Assembly (NCBI RefSeq): GCF_008831285.2
Contig: NC_045150.1
Span: 3,048,001-3,112,000 of the forward strand
Length of the DNA: 64,000 bases
Reading direction: 5' to 3'
Origin: Nymphaea colorata
Taxonomy: Eukaryota; Streptophyta; Magnoliopsida; Nymphaeales; Nymphaeaceae
Part shown: piece after piece, positions 12,301-23,548 of the stretch
Layout of the letters: each line of letters starts with the position of its first letter
How positions within the stretch are numbered: the first letter of the stretch is position 1
Notes under the pieces: model-generated
Told to the model about the DNA's origin: nothing
Database searches by the model: none
What the model saw: the letters and a program-made list of their open reading frames with translations, nothing else
Made by a program: the position numbers and the translations under genes

Positions 12301-13500
12301 GTAGCAAAATCACAAGCAAATAATTTTATTTTTAGAGTTATAGGCAAAATAGAGTTCCAAAATTAAAATTTTTCTTACTTTTCAAATTAAAGGACAAAAT
12401 CACAAGCTTTCTCCTCTTAATTTCAAGACAACATGGTTTCACTGGACGTCCTTCTTCGGCAGTAATTAGTAAAAAGTAAGACCAAGTATCAAATGAAGTC
12501 ATGAGATACTTGTAGCCCCATTTTTATATATGGCAAAACAATAATCCATATTAAAAGAAGTTGTTACTTTTTGCGATAGGAGAGTATCAATTTTTAAAAA
12601 TTAAAATCCCGGTTCATGTTGGACACCTCACGTGGTCTTGTTTGAGGGGTATTCTGGTCATTTACAAAATGCAAGAAATAATTTGATTACTTTATAGAAA
12701 GAAACTTTCCTTTTTTTTTTTTAGTTTTTTTTGCCTTTTATTGGGAGGGTCTATTTTTCTATACATAGGGACATTTTGGTCAATGCAAGTATAAATATGC
12801 ATTTATCATTATAGGCCTCAAGAACGACTTCTTGTTTCTTACGCAAATTCCCACATCTAATTAATTGCTCTTTCTGTGTCTCAAAATAATGTCAATCGAA
12901 ACATATTAACTAATCAATTATGATAAGTTGGACTAGATTTTGCAGGTTCACCCTATCTTACTTACACAGTAAAGGATGAAGCCAAAAAATTCTAGCATTA
13001 AGGAACCCTGGTTATAAAATTTTAAAATTTCCCAGACGCATCAATATATAAGCAAGAAAAATTACCTCGAAATATCAATATAAAAAAACAAATTTTATCG
13101 ATCTGTATATGCAATTGCCCACACATGCATCGACCGTTGCTTATGGTCGCCTCCCAAAAGGCTAAAACTCAAATATAATATTTCATAGGTGAATGCCTTC
13201 CTTTTTTCAAAGACCAAAATAGTGCAAAACTTGTTAGAAGGAAATGAAAAAAAAGAAAAGAAAAAAGAGGACCAACTTACTGAACAGGTTCATCATTGTG
13301 TTTTGAACATCCGATTCTCCAATTCAAATAGGGTCCAATGCCAATTCATTGTGGAATGACTGATCAAAGCAATCTTGCAAAAGAAATTTTAGAAAAGGTT
13401 CGCTTATTGAATTAGATCCTGATGTTTGGGCAGTGGCCTCAGACTATGTAGCCACTAAGAAGCCCATTATTTGGGGGAAGGGTCTACCACATGGACAATG
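9301..13500. other. AT-rich intergenic DNA
   Basis: This 4.2-kb stretch is AT-rich with many homopolymer runs. No open frame in it resembles a known family, and I found no clear LTR, TIR or RNA gene. It is probably old decayed repeat DNA. Confidence 0.5.
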
Positions 13501-13628
13501 GGACCCATGTGTTATGAAAAAGGCATGTCCAACATGTGAGCTCCTGTTCTATTTATTTCTTCTTTTGTAGCTTTAAGTTTTTTTATTGCTTTGTCAGAAA
13601 AGAGTCGAACATTCCAACCTTTGGCGGA

Positions 13629-13830
13629 TTTTGTTGACCTCTTCACTTGGCTAATTTTGGAGCGTAAGAAGAACAAGCCGGCCCAGAAGTATTTCATCTT
13701 ACCATTCAAGACAAGACAAGAGCTCAAGTATTTTGTTAACCTCTTCACTTGGCTAATTTTGGAGCGTAAAAAGAAGAAGCCGGCGCAGAAGTATTTCATC
13801 TTACCGTTCAAGACAAGAGCTCAAGTTCAT
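13629..13830. repeat. Tandem duplication with 102-bp period, open on both strands
   Basis: The block starting TTTTGTTGACCTCTTCACTT at 13629 recurs at 13731 with TTTTGTTAACCTCTTCACTT and stays similar for nearly its full length. The unit length is a multiple of three, so the plus frame repeats FTWLILERKK and PAQKYFILPFKTR, and the minus frame also stays open. I do not recognise either peptide. It may be part of an unknown repeat or a gene relic. Confidence 0.65.
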
Positions 13831-15412
13831 CCTTCTCCTTGATTGTGGTGATATTTCACATTGACCAAGTAAGCTGCCCAATGGCTCTCTACACTTTTTA
13901 CCTCTAATTTCAAATGGGACAACCCAATAGGATGTTGCGTATTTTTGGAACAAATGTTCTTCAACAATTAGATCTTAGGTATATTATGTTTATTATGTCC
14001 TTGTTTCTATAAATATGGTATAACTATATACAGTGTTCATTTGTTGGTTAGAAACATGCACTCCAAGTGCATAAAATTCTTTCTGTCAAATGGCCTCAAC
14101 TTTGGGCTTTGTTTTTAAGGTATTTATTCAAATAAAGCAAATTCCTTATCATCTAAGGAACAAGGTCTCGACAAGATTAGGGATGTCGATGAATTAGATT
14201 CAAATTCAATGTATTTACACAATTTATTGGATATTCACATATTTTGGCTGAAATTTAGATTTGAAAATGAACAAAATTTACAATCCAACTCTGGATGTGA
14301 CTTTTATTTCACATCTGAGTCATTCTTTTAAATAGACAATCAAATCTAAACCACACAAAAAACAACTTTCAAAATGTATGAACTTTGGATGTAGGATGTT
14401 TTTTAAAACTAGTCCAGAGTCAAATCCATCTGATTGGAATTTATTTAGAACTGAATGGAAATCCATATTTTTGAAGACAATTTTCAAATTCAAATCTGAT
14501 CATATTTCTTAAGTGAATGTTAATTTTTTTTTTCATATCCAACTTTTTTTGAAGTAGTTCAATCAAATATCCAATCCAATTATGATCCATTGATATCCCC
14601 TAGTCAAGGCAACTTCGAAAAATATTTCATGAATTTCAGCTCCTTCCACGATCTGGGACCAAACTGGGGGAGCTTTTTTCATTAAAATATTTTCTTGTGA
14701 AAAAAAGTCTGTGACGTGACATGCAGAAGAAAGCTCTACATCAAGTCCTACCTTTGTCTTGGAGTTTCAACATATGGTAGGTGGTTGGTATTGGAAGAAA
14801 AAGGTTGGTTCATGAATAATTGAAAGTCCAATTAGAAGAATATAAAGAAAAGGAAAATTTCTTTGGAAAGCAACAACTATAATTGCCTTTCAAGCAAGAA
14901 GACAGACCTTAGTGTATTATCCACGTAAAAAAAAAAAGGTGATGGAGATGGATGAGGGAATCTTGTCCTTGCAAAACTCCTTTTTCTACCTTCCACATGG
15001 CCTTCTCTCATCACCGACCCAATACATAAAGAAAGAGGAGACTTTCAATACCCCAAATTCTAGATCTGCCCAAGATGTAGAATCTTCATCTATAGCTAGG
15101 GTTCTCATGCTTACTCCTTATCTAAGATATTATGATTCATATATATATTTTCGTTTCATATTATCTTGTGTTTTAGTTGGCACCACTTTTTTTTTTGTTT
15201 CTTCTGCGTTGAAGGAAGCTACCCTGAGTGAGTTAGGATTCACCAAACCAGGAGTTGTTAATTAAGTCACTTTTCCAAGAATTCAGCTGCCACATATAGG
15301 TTAGGGGGCATGTGCGCCTGTAGCTTACCAAAAAGTTATATACAAATTAATACAACTATTTTGTTGAAATATCTTGCCATTGTAGAGATTATCACCATTT
15401 TGTAAAGATTAC
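13831..15412. other. AT-rich intergenic DNA with one TIR repeat
   Basis: This stretch holds the TIR-bounded repeat at about 14178-14603 and otherwise low-complexity AT-rich sequence. A 117-residue open frame at 14912-15265 has poly-lysine and poly-phenylalanine character and resembles no family, so I do not call it a gene. Confidence 0.45.
14178..14603. repeat. Possible TIR-bounded non-autonomous element
   Basis: The left end reads TTAGGGATGTCGATGAATTA. The right end, read on the other strand, gives CTAGGGGATATCAATGGATC, an imperfect inverted match. The interior consists of degenerate motifs such as CAAATTCAAAT and GGATATTC. A related end (ACATCCCTAA, minus orientation) is at about 52148. 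Family unknown; MITE-like. Confidence 0.45.
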
Positions 15413-15597
15413 TGTTGGGCAAGGCAAGATATCAGAAGGAAATATTTTGTCTTGTATGGAAAAGCTGTTGTGTAATGTCAATGTATATCAATACCAAAGT
15501 CGTAATAAAGTCTAGCAAAGTGTAAGTGAAAAATCGCAGAGTTGCTTTCTTCATTCTCGTCTTGTGCTCTCTTTTGTCTAGTTTGAAAGACCCCACA
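15413..15597 (+). mobile_element. Short copia-type LTR (5' LTR candidate)
   Basis: The 185-bp segment begins TGTTGGGC and ends CCCCACA, imperfect inverted ends of the expected TG...CA form. It is followed at once by a primer-binding site. The left border is inferred from the TG and the inverted match; no second copy of this LTR was found in the window. An inverted pair ATATCTTGCC / GGCAAGATAT (about 15370 and 15423) spans the left border. Confidence 0.5.
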
Positions 15598-15612
15598 TGG
15601 CATCAGAGCATT
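15598..15612 (+). other. Retrotransposon primer-binding site (initiator Met tRNA type)
   Basis: TGGCATCAGAGCATT follows the LTR end directly and differs by one base from the common plant copia site TGGTATCAGAGC, complementary to the 3' end of initiator methionine tRNA. Confidence 0.65.
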
Positions 15613-15624
15613 GAGGCATGCACC

Positions 15625-16530
15625 ATGGCGGATGCGGAGGAGGACAGCAATGGTTGTGTTGATTTCAACGGGCAACAGTGCAGATTTGTCACAGGTGTCA
15701 TCTAATCCATTTTATTGCAATAACATGCACTTGTCTTCGAGCATGAATTGTATCAGTAACATTACTAATAGCAATCTTTATGTTACTTTTATCTGCGAAG
15801 TGTAGCAAGATCTGCGAGATAAGTGCACTCAAAGGCTTGCACGTTGCATTTATCAGATTCAAAAGTTTGATCTTCGTTTGCAACAAGAGACTATATATGT
15901 GGCATCATATGTCATGAAAATCAAGTCCTTTTGGAACGAACTTAGCTCTTATTCTTTGTGCAGGCCCATACATGTGGTGCCATGAAAGCGTTTTCGAACC
16001 TATTCAACATGAATGTGTTATTCATTTTTAATGCTATCCGTGGACAAACAAATAATTTTGCCAGATCGGTTACCAACTGTTACTAAAGTTTATGCCTTGG
16101 TATTTCAAGAAGAGAAATAGCGTTCACGACACCATCATCTGAGTAATCCAGCACATTGGTAGCCACACAAGAGTGGAATGACAAGAATGATGGCCAAGAG
16201 CAAGCCTTTCAATCCCAGAGGAATAGAGGAAGTTGGCAAAGCAGACCGGCATGCACTGTTGTGGAGTGGGAAATGTGAAAGAGAAATGCTTCAAGTTGAT
16301 CGTTGATCCTCTTGGCCGACCATTGTCCAATCCCAACTTTGAGTCCAAGGTAGAAACAACAGCGAGATTAGAACAGGAAACAATAGAATGTTTGATATCC
16401 AAAGGTGTGAGTTCTCTGAGCAGTGATGGTCCTGGCAGCAAAGAAGTTGCTCCAGCATTCACAATGGATGAATAACAAATTCATGATATAGATCGATTGG
16501 GCCGCTCAGATCATGAACAGGACAATACAG
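15625..16530 (+). pseudogene. Copia gag and protease start, decayed
   Basis: From an ATG at 15625, 27 bp past the primer-binding site, the sequence resembles a Ty1/copia gag in several frames. Around 15805-15960 it reads DLRDKCTQRLARCIYQIQKF and ASYVMKIKSFWNELSSYS, as in UBN2-type gag. At about 16010-16120 it reads LPTVTKVYALVFQEEK. Near 16248-16305 a zinc-knuckle relic reads MHCCGVGNVKEKCFKL, missing the usual histidine spacing. At about 16485-16525 IDRLGRSDHEQ resembles the copia protease active site, with Asp-Ser-Gly disrupted. Frameshifts and stops make it inactive. Integrase is not recognisable downstream; RT may be the relic at 40138-41660, separated by the gypsy block. Confidence 0.65.
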
Positions 16531-17540
16531 CAACCTTGTCAGACTAGATTTTGCATTAGTCATATCATGCATTAAGTCATTGAGCATCCATATTTAATTC
16601 ATATTCACTTTGCTCATGTGATTTATTTATTGCTTGTTCAACAAATTTAAGCATTTCACATTGCACGAGGGAATTACGTTAACAGGCATAGCAACGACCA
16701 TCAGAATCAATTATTAATCACATGTAAAAATCGTTAGCCAATAACATGGATCTTGAATCCAAAATTAAACAACCCATGGTCTAGCAAGATCACAGCGAAA
16801 TATACATGTATGTAAGTTTTGAACTGTGACCAATCCACATATAAAGGTCTTTTTACAATTAATATTCATGCACAAATCTATATGTGGAACCAAAGCAACT
16901 GAATAGCATGACATATTCTTCTACAAACAACAGTTCAGACCTAGGCTTAAAATACCAATTTAAACAATATCCATCATTCTATCAAATCACAACTAGTACA
17001 AGTATATGCCACAAGTACATACTTAATATAAATCAAGTCAGATCTAGATCCATTAACACGCAGACAGATATATACGAAACGACTTAGATCCAGAAATCAA
17101 TTTGATATAATTAAAACATATGAGACCCATATGCATATCTATTGGTTTAATTCAATCATTCCTTTATTTTCACAAAATTGCATTTCATGTAAAATTCAGT
17201 AAAACACAAAAAATTGAGTCAGGACTCGTGTATGTTTAGCTAACTAGGTCAAACTACGTTTCAACCCATATCCACATCAACTTCATTTGTCATAATGGAC
17301 AAATCCAAAATGCATGTATTCTCAAAGCAAATCAAATTTAGCTTCAAACCCAAATATAAATCGGTTTTAAACAAATGAAATCCATAATTTACAACACCCA
17401 AGATATCAATTTTAAAAACAAGTTGGATCCAAATCTAGATAAGCTCACAACTTACTATATAAACTTTTGAACAAATTCAACCTAGATTGAAATTCATTCA
17501 CAATGGCTAAATATATAGATATATATTTTTAAAACAATCA
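16531..17540. other. Unassigned AT-rich DNA left of the gypsy block
   Basis: No gene or known repeat is visible. If the copia relic spans the gypsy block, this stretch and 38868-40137 would be its decayed integrase and linker region; I could not confirm any integrase motif. Confidence 0.4.
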
Positions 17541-17545
17541 GATCC
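17541..17545. repeat. Target-site duplication GATCC, left copy
   Basis: GATCC directly precedes the left TGTTACA end of the gypsy block and recurs directly after its right TGTAACA end (38863-38867). Five bases is the usual duplication size for gypsy insertions. Confidence 0.75.
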
Positions 17546-20500
17546 TGTTACATCTGCCCTTGTAGCACCTCAAGCCGCCGACGAACGTAACCTCCCAAGA
17601 CCTCTTAGTGAGAAAAGTAGCTGGCCCAAGATTGGCCTTACAAAATTTCTACCCCGGCTGGACACAATCCCAGCTCAAATGCCCTTGGGTAAGGATACAA
17701 AGAATGGTTTCTCCCCTCGCTAAGCTAGGTCTGAACCTACTACAACAATGTGGGTTCGAGGCCGTACAAGCGTAGCGTACATCAATGTCTCATTCCTCAC
17801 TCAATCCAGCATTCATCATACACATCAAACCATTCATACAATCCCTAGGACGTGCAAACCATCACCATGCACCCTAAGAAGGTCTGTAGTCCGGGTTCGT
17901 ATCCTTAGCTATCGAGCTTTGAAGGTAACCCAAGCACTACACGCCCGGAGGCAAGGCTGAAAACAAGTGCACCCGCCCTCGGAACTATAGGGTGATTCGG
18001 GTGCCTACCTGGCTGAAGCTAGTTCAGCAAACGACCAAGGGCAAAGGCCAAAGCCCCTTGGTAATCAGCACGTCGGTCTTCGCAAGCGAGGCGGCCGATC
18101 AAGATGGTCTTCCCTCCTTGCTCAAGACAAAGACAGCAAAGTCACTGCAATGGATTTCAGCAACTTAAGGCGGGAGAAGGGATTGCACTTAGCTGGAAAT
18201 GTTAGAACCCCTAGTGCGTTGATGAAGTAGGGGGAGGCAAGCGCTGACAAGGTGACAGCGTACACCCTTCTTCTCCCGGAATCAGCTCAGCACACGGTTG
18301 CTGGTGCTGCTCCTCCTTCTCAGCAATACACGCCAGAAAACAAATAGAGAAGGTTACTGTCGAGAATGGCAGGGAAACATGGTATTTCCAAGCGTCGTTA
18401 GGAGACTTCACCGTGAGAACGTTTTACCCCTGTTCGATGTTGAGTTTAGGGAGAGGCAAGCGCCGATTAGCCCGGCGTAAGCTGAGTCTCCTAACCGGTG
18501 CAGCAACAATGGTGTAGTCCCTGCTGTCCGCAACTCCTTCAACGGTTTGGCTACAAGGCACTTCAACCAAACACAAGCCAATCACCGAAAAAGACAATGA
18601 TTAAGTGCAGAGATTCGAAGGCGGAGAGACGTCACCAGATTGAGGATTAAACCCCTGGAACTAGACGAAGAAGGGGTGAGGCTAGCTTCGATTGACGCCG
18701 AAGCACGCGCGCTGTCCTGGACAGCTTAAGCTCCCTGGTTCGCTGGTGAAAGTTCTGGATTCTCATGCTTTGCCGACCTTCAAAAATTCATTAAAAATCA
18801 GCCACAGCTTGGAATGGGCTGAAATTTGGTGGGTAGCTGCCTCTGATGATTATGAAGGGACGCTTCAAAAATCACGGCAATCTGAGCTTTCTAAGGTCAG
18901 GTCGTTGAAGGCTGAAGATGCCGGACTGTCGCAGTCAACAGGCTCTGTTCAGGAACAGGGCAGAATGCAGGCGAATTGCAGACCAGTTCATCTTCAAAAA
19001 TTCATTCCCGTTGATCCAGACACCCAAAAATCTTGAAACTTGGATTGAAGGGAGCTGACACACCAAGGTTTAGACGCCCAATAGATTGGGCCCAAACAAG
19101 AACTCCTTGGGCCAATCGTTGAAGGGTTTTGGAGCTCGACATCGCAAGGAGGAGCTCTGTTCAGGACGACAGGAGGATGCTCAGACACCACCTGCTTCAA
19201 ATCTTCACTGTCGTCTCCTCCTTCGCTCTATGATCACCAAATCGCATCTGTAGACTCTCAAGACACCCATGAATGATCCCTCAAAGTGTCAGGCTCGAAT
19301 CTGCTCCCTGGTGGTAGCTCCTGGAAGTCACGCGGTGCAGCAGCTGTGTTCTTCAACTCAAGCAGGTGTAGGAGGAACCAGCGCTTCAATCAGTCCTCCG
19401 AATGAACACAGCCAACCAAAACGATGATCAAAACATCAAACAACAAGAATAGATAATGAGCAGCAATATAGATCGAATGAGGATAGTCAGATCACCCGAT
19501 TTCGTGGTTTTCTCCAAATTCTGATGAAGATGGGGGCGCTGCCGCTGTTCGGGCGGAGATTACAGGATTCCACCACCGTTCACACCGGATTCAGGCCGAC
19601 GCTCATATCTCCCTCATCTGACATCGGATTTGAGACTTCTTTAGCTTGAAATTTGCGTAAGGATGTCAGGAAGGTGATCACGGTGGCCATCATCGAGATT
19701 GATTGCCGTTTTCTTCAGATTTGCAAGTTATCAGGAACTGGTCAGCGGCAAAACAGGGGAAAACAGTACCGACTATTCAAAACGTGATATCTCCCTCATT
19801 TCTGGTCGGAATTGGCTCATTCCAGGTTTGTTGGTTTCGTATGGATGAAGGGAAGATCACAGAAGTGTCCGTTCGTCAAAACCCTCTCTGTATTTATTCA
19901 GATTCGCATGTTATCAGGGTTCAGGGACTGTTTCACAGGAACCAGGCGAGGGGCTGTTTCGTTTTTCGTATTCCCTCGATTCCTTTTAGTTTCTCCTCGA
20001 TTTCTCGTTGCCGATGAAAGAAATACGAGATATAAGTCCCTTGCAATAGGAAATCTTCGACCCAAACCGCAGGCGCAGCAGTCCGTTCTTGTGTTAGACG
20101 ATGGACTGTAATCAGACCATCGAATACGCAAGGCAAACCTCCGTTTCTGGTTTCAGGCCCTTCAGCTCGGAAGGGGAGCTCGATCTACCATGCGCCAGAT
20201 CCCAAACCGGTTGGAATCGGTTCTGGTGTCAGCAACAATCCCATTTCCGTCTGGAAATGCACAAGAAGTTCACGGGAAGTGTGAGGAGATCGACTTACCC
20301 GATGAACTCCTGCCGGATGTCATCGGGCAGGGAAGAGAGCACCGTGATCAGCACTCCCACGTCCGTCGCTTCTCCCGTGGATGAACGTCGCCCTTCAGCC
20401 GCCCCGTGACCGGTCGGCTCGCACTTCGTTCAGTCCTCAAGCAGCTCCGGGCAGAGGCTTCACAGAGCTGTCGATTTCAGCAAAGGGGAGGAAGAAAACG

Positions 20501-21764
20501 CAATCAAGCGTCCGGTGCTGGCCTCCGGCACCAGCCCTCTGGTTGCTTGACTTTCCGACCGCAACTTCGGCGACTTCTCTGGCAAATGGCTTTTCAGAGA
20601 TGAAGGGAGGTGCAGGCATTCATGGGGGCAAGCTTCTCAGCCGCCATAGTGACAAACTCTCTTGCGAGAGAAAAGAACTCAATTCTATTTGATCAAAACT
20701 TAGGGTAACAAGTTCATCACTTAGCTTATAAAGTCTAAGTGACTCGGGACGCCCCTGAACCGTCCCAGTACAAGAGCAAAACTGAAACATAACAAAACAT
20801 ATACAAAGAGAATCGGTACGACCGAGACGGCCTACCAAAAAGACTCCGACTCGAGTCTCCCTTCCGCTCCTAGGTGCTGCCTCGATGCCTCGCCTGGGTC
20901 CTAACCCACTTCGTCTAGACTCGGTCTAGACGGCCTTCATCTCCGCCCGTCTCAGATTCCTGGACTGTCTCTGTTCTGGACGCTAGAACATCCTCTGTGC
21001 TTGTCCTGTGGCTGTCCGTCCTGTCTCCGTTCTGAACGCCTGAACAACTCCTGTCCCTGTCTAGTCTGTGCGTCCTCCGTTTGATCGTCTGGATCCCGAC
21101 AGTCCCTGTCCAGAACACCCTGTCTCCATGGTGTGTCCAGCAACCTGAGCCTCGCGTGCTAGGTCTAGCCCACTCCGCTCGAGTACGTCTGGCTTGGCCT
21201 GGGTGGGCAGAGTGGCTTCACCTTGTCCAAACTCTATGGCATGAAGTCCTCCAATCAACGGGCTAGCCTCGCTCGAAGTAAATGCACGGGTGGAGTGCGG
21301 GACTGTCATCTCGTCAACCTCCCTTGGCTGCCTAGTGCCCTCTCTCGCTCGCTCCTCGGCTGCGCTGGCTGGCTCGTTCGGGCTCTTGGCGTTGTCGTCG
21401 GCAACGGCGGCCGTGGCGTCACTCCGTCTAGCCTCCCCATGCGCTAGCTCGTGGGCGCTATTTGAGGGCGCGGGCTCCTCAGCCTCCCTTGGTCGTGCGT
21501 CGCCCTCGTCCATCACCCTGCGAGTCCTGTTAGCCTCACAACAAAAAGAAACAGGGTCAGTGGTTGCGGGTGCCTTCCCCGCTCTCCTCTCTCGGCAGCC
21601 CCTCGACGGCGTGCTGGCCCGCGCCATCTTCGGCCGCGCTCGGCCCTCTTCGGCGCCCTTGGTCGACGCTCGTCCGGCCCTGTAGCTGGCTGCTCTCGCC
21701 CTCTGGCCTGGTCTCGGCAGTGCCGTCGGCTGCTCCCGGCCAACTCGTAGGTTGCCCTGTAACA
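17546..21764 (-). mobile_element. Gypsy LTR1 (3' LTR of unit 1)
   Basis: This 4,219-bp LTR starts (plus strand) TGTTACATCTGCCC and ends GCCCTGTAACA. It carries a 114-residue plus-strand open frame (18692-19036) and, at its right end, a GC-rich minus-strand open frame continuous with the chromodomain frame. It lacks a 13-bp segment (TGTCAGCCCTGTC or similar) present in the other copies near its position 21030. It has no internal duplication, so it is a good reference copy. Confidence 0.85.
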
Positions 21765-21779
21765 GATCCACCCCCTTGG
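21765..21779 (-). other. Polypurine tract of gypsy unit 1
   Basis: On the minus strand CCAAGGGGGTGGATC directly precedes the TGTTACAGGG start of LTR1. This is the expected place and composition for the plus-strand primer of reverse transcription. Equivalent tracts precede LTR2 and LTR3. Confidence 0.6.
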
Positions 21780-22803
21780 ATTGAGCTTGTCCCCAAGCTC
21801 TAGTCGGGAAGCGGTGGTGAACCTGATCCCAAAGCTCCCATGACGTCCCACGGTCCGGCCCCTCCCACTCGACTAACACCTCATGACGCTGCTGCCCATT
21901 CCTCTGCACATGCCTATGGCGCAGGATGCGATATGACGTCGGTAACTGTGGCGGTAGAGGCTCGGTCCTCTCTGTTGGCTGCCCGTGGTGCGGTTTCAGC
22001 CTGGATACATGGAACACGGGGTGAACCATGGCTGATTGGGGTAGAGCCAATCGATAGGCTGCCTTGCCTACCCTCTGCAAAACTAGAAAAAGCCCATAGT
22101 ACCTCGGGAGAAGTTTCGAATACGGTTGGCCGAAGAGAGATCGTTGTTTGAAGGGGAGCCTCTTGAGCCACACATAATCCCCAACTGCGAACTCCCTATC
22201 TTTTCTGCCCTTGTTATAGTTCTGTCGCATGCGATGTTGGGCTTTAAGGATGTTCTTCTTCAGTGAATCTAGAAGCTCGTCACGAGTACGAAGACTACAG
22301 TCAACCTCGTCTTCAATGGATGTGCCTCCCTCATATCGAACAATGGTGGGAGGAGGGTACCCGTATACGGCTTCGTGGGGTGTAATATTGATGGATGAGT
22401 GATGGCTGGTATTGTAGGACCACTCAGCCCAAGATAGGTACCGAACCCATGTGTTCGGTCTATCCCCAGCGTAGCACCGAAGATACGTCTCTAGCATGCG
22501 GTTGACGATCTCACTCTGACCGTCCGTCTGAGGGTGATGTGCTGTGCTAGCTAGGAGTGTCGTCCCGGCCATCTTCAAGTACTCCTTCCAAAAGAGGCTC
22601 ATGAAGATGGAGTCTCTGTCGCACACAATCGACTGAGGCATACCATGAAGCTTTCCTACATGGTTGTGGTATACCTCAGCCACCATAGGCCCGTTGTAAT
22701 GCCTTGGGAGTGGAGCAAAATGGCTATACTTCGATAAGCGGTCCACCACCACAAGGATTGCTTCATTGTTTTCAGATTTGGGTAGAGCGTCTATAAAGTC
22801 CAT
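21765..22803 (-). pseudogene. Gypsy integrase core and chromodomain, unit 1
   Basis: The frame opens at 22803 and continues past the polypurine tract into LTR1 as far as 21061 (580 residues). It carries the catalytic DDE core: Asp in VVVDRLSKYSHFAPL, Asp in SIVCDRDSIFMSLFWKEY, Glu in HPQTDGQSEIVNRML. An integrase C-terminal region (GDYVWLKRLPFKQRS) and a chromodomain (EVLVEWEGPDRGTSWELW) follow. Integrase inserts the cDNA; the chromodomain is thought to guide it to marked chromatin. The frame is broken from the upstream RNase H frame by a shift near 22804-22815 that all three units share. The roughly 230 residues read inside the LTR are GC-rich and probably not part of the original protein. 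Confidence 0.85.
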
Positions 22804-22811
22804 GGAGACGT

Positions 22812-23504
22812 CTACCCAGGCCTAGTCGGAATAGGCAAGGGTTGCAGCAAGCCGGGAGGCTTAATGGCCTCGTATTTCTCTCTTTGGCACGTGTGGCACT
22901 GCCTTACCATTTGCCTAACATCAGATTTGAATCCCTCCCACCAAAACTGTTCTTTGATGCGGTTGGCGGTTTTGGCCGCCCCTTCATTCCTGGCGGAGGG
23001 TGTGGAGTGAAAGTGCTCAAACAACTCACGGATTAAGGGGGAACCCTTCGGTATTACAACCTTCCCCTTGCGACGTAACAGCCCTCTTTCATGGCTGTAC
23101 AAAGGTATACTGCCCGGATTTTGTTGGAGAGAAACCGTTAACAATCTAAGGCTTTCGTCCTCTTGTTGGGCTGCCCGAATTCTGTCCCAAAGATCGGTTT
23201 TCAAAACCGATAGCGTCATCAATTGCTCACTAAGGCGTGAGAGGGAGTTAGCCGCCGTGTTATCAGCCCTGTGTTTGTATTCGATCTCGAAGTCGTAGCC
23301 AAGGAGCTTGGCTAGCCACCTTTGCTGCGTTGGAGTCGATACTCTTTGTTTCATCATGTAGCGTAGGCTATTGTGATCGGTTCTCACCTTGAACTTCCGC
23401 CCAATCAAGTAGGGGCGCCACTTCTCTACAACCATCACAATAGCTAGAAGCTCCTTTTCGTAGGTAGAGAGTGGCTTTGCCCTTTGCGTAAGAGCCTTGG
23501 ACAT
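22812..23504 (-). pseudogene. Gypsy RNase H C-terminal part and integrase zinc finger, unit 1
   Basis: This frame of 230 residues begins at FMSKALTQRAKPLSTYEKEL, inside RNase H, and runs to the integrase HHCC region ending CHTCQREKYEAIKPPGLLQP. The preceding RNase H start (VLSQSGHPIA) lies between 23504 and 23548, where the internal region stops against LTR2. Reverse transcriptase and protease are therefore absent from this unit. The second zinc-binding histidine is replaced (ARNEG where unit 2 keeps AGHKG), as in unit 3. Confidence 0.85.
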
Positions 23505-23548
23505 GAAAGCTATCGGGTGGCCAGATTGGCTAAGGACGACTCCAAACT

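Noticed and set aside
14912-15265. 117-residue plus-strand open frame
   Set aside because: Low-complexity lysine and phenylalanine runs, no family resemblance, no splice or promoter support.
17741-17765. GGGTTCGAGGCC as a tRNA T-loop
   Set aside because: Part of the gypsy LTR in all copies, with no acceptor or anticodon stem around it.
21290-21685. 131-residue plus-strand frames in the GC-rich end of each gypsy LTR
   Set aside because: Antisense shadow of the GC-rich minus-strand frame; serine/alanine/leucine composition follows from the GC content.
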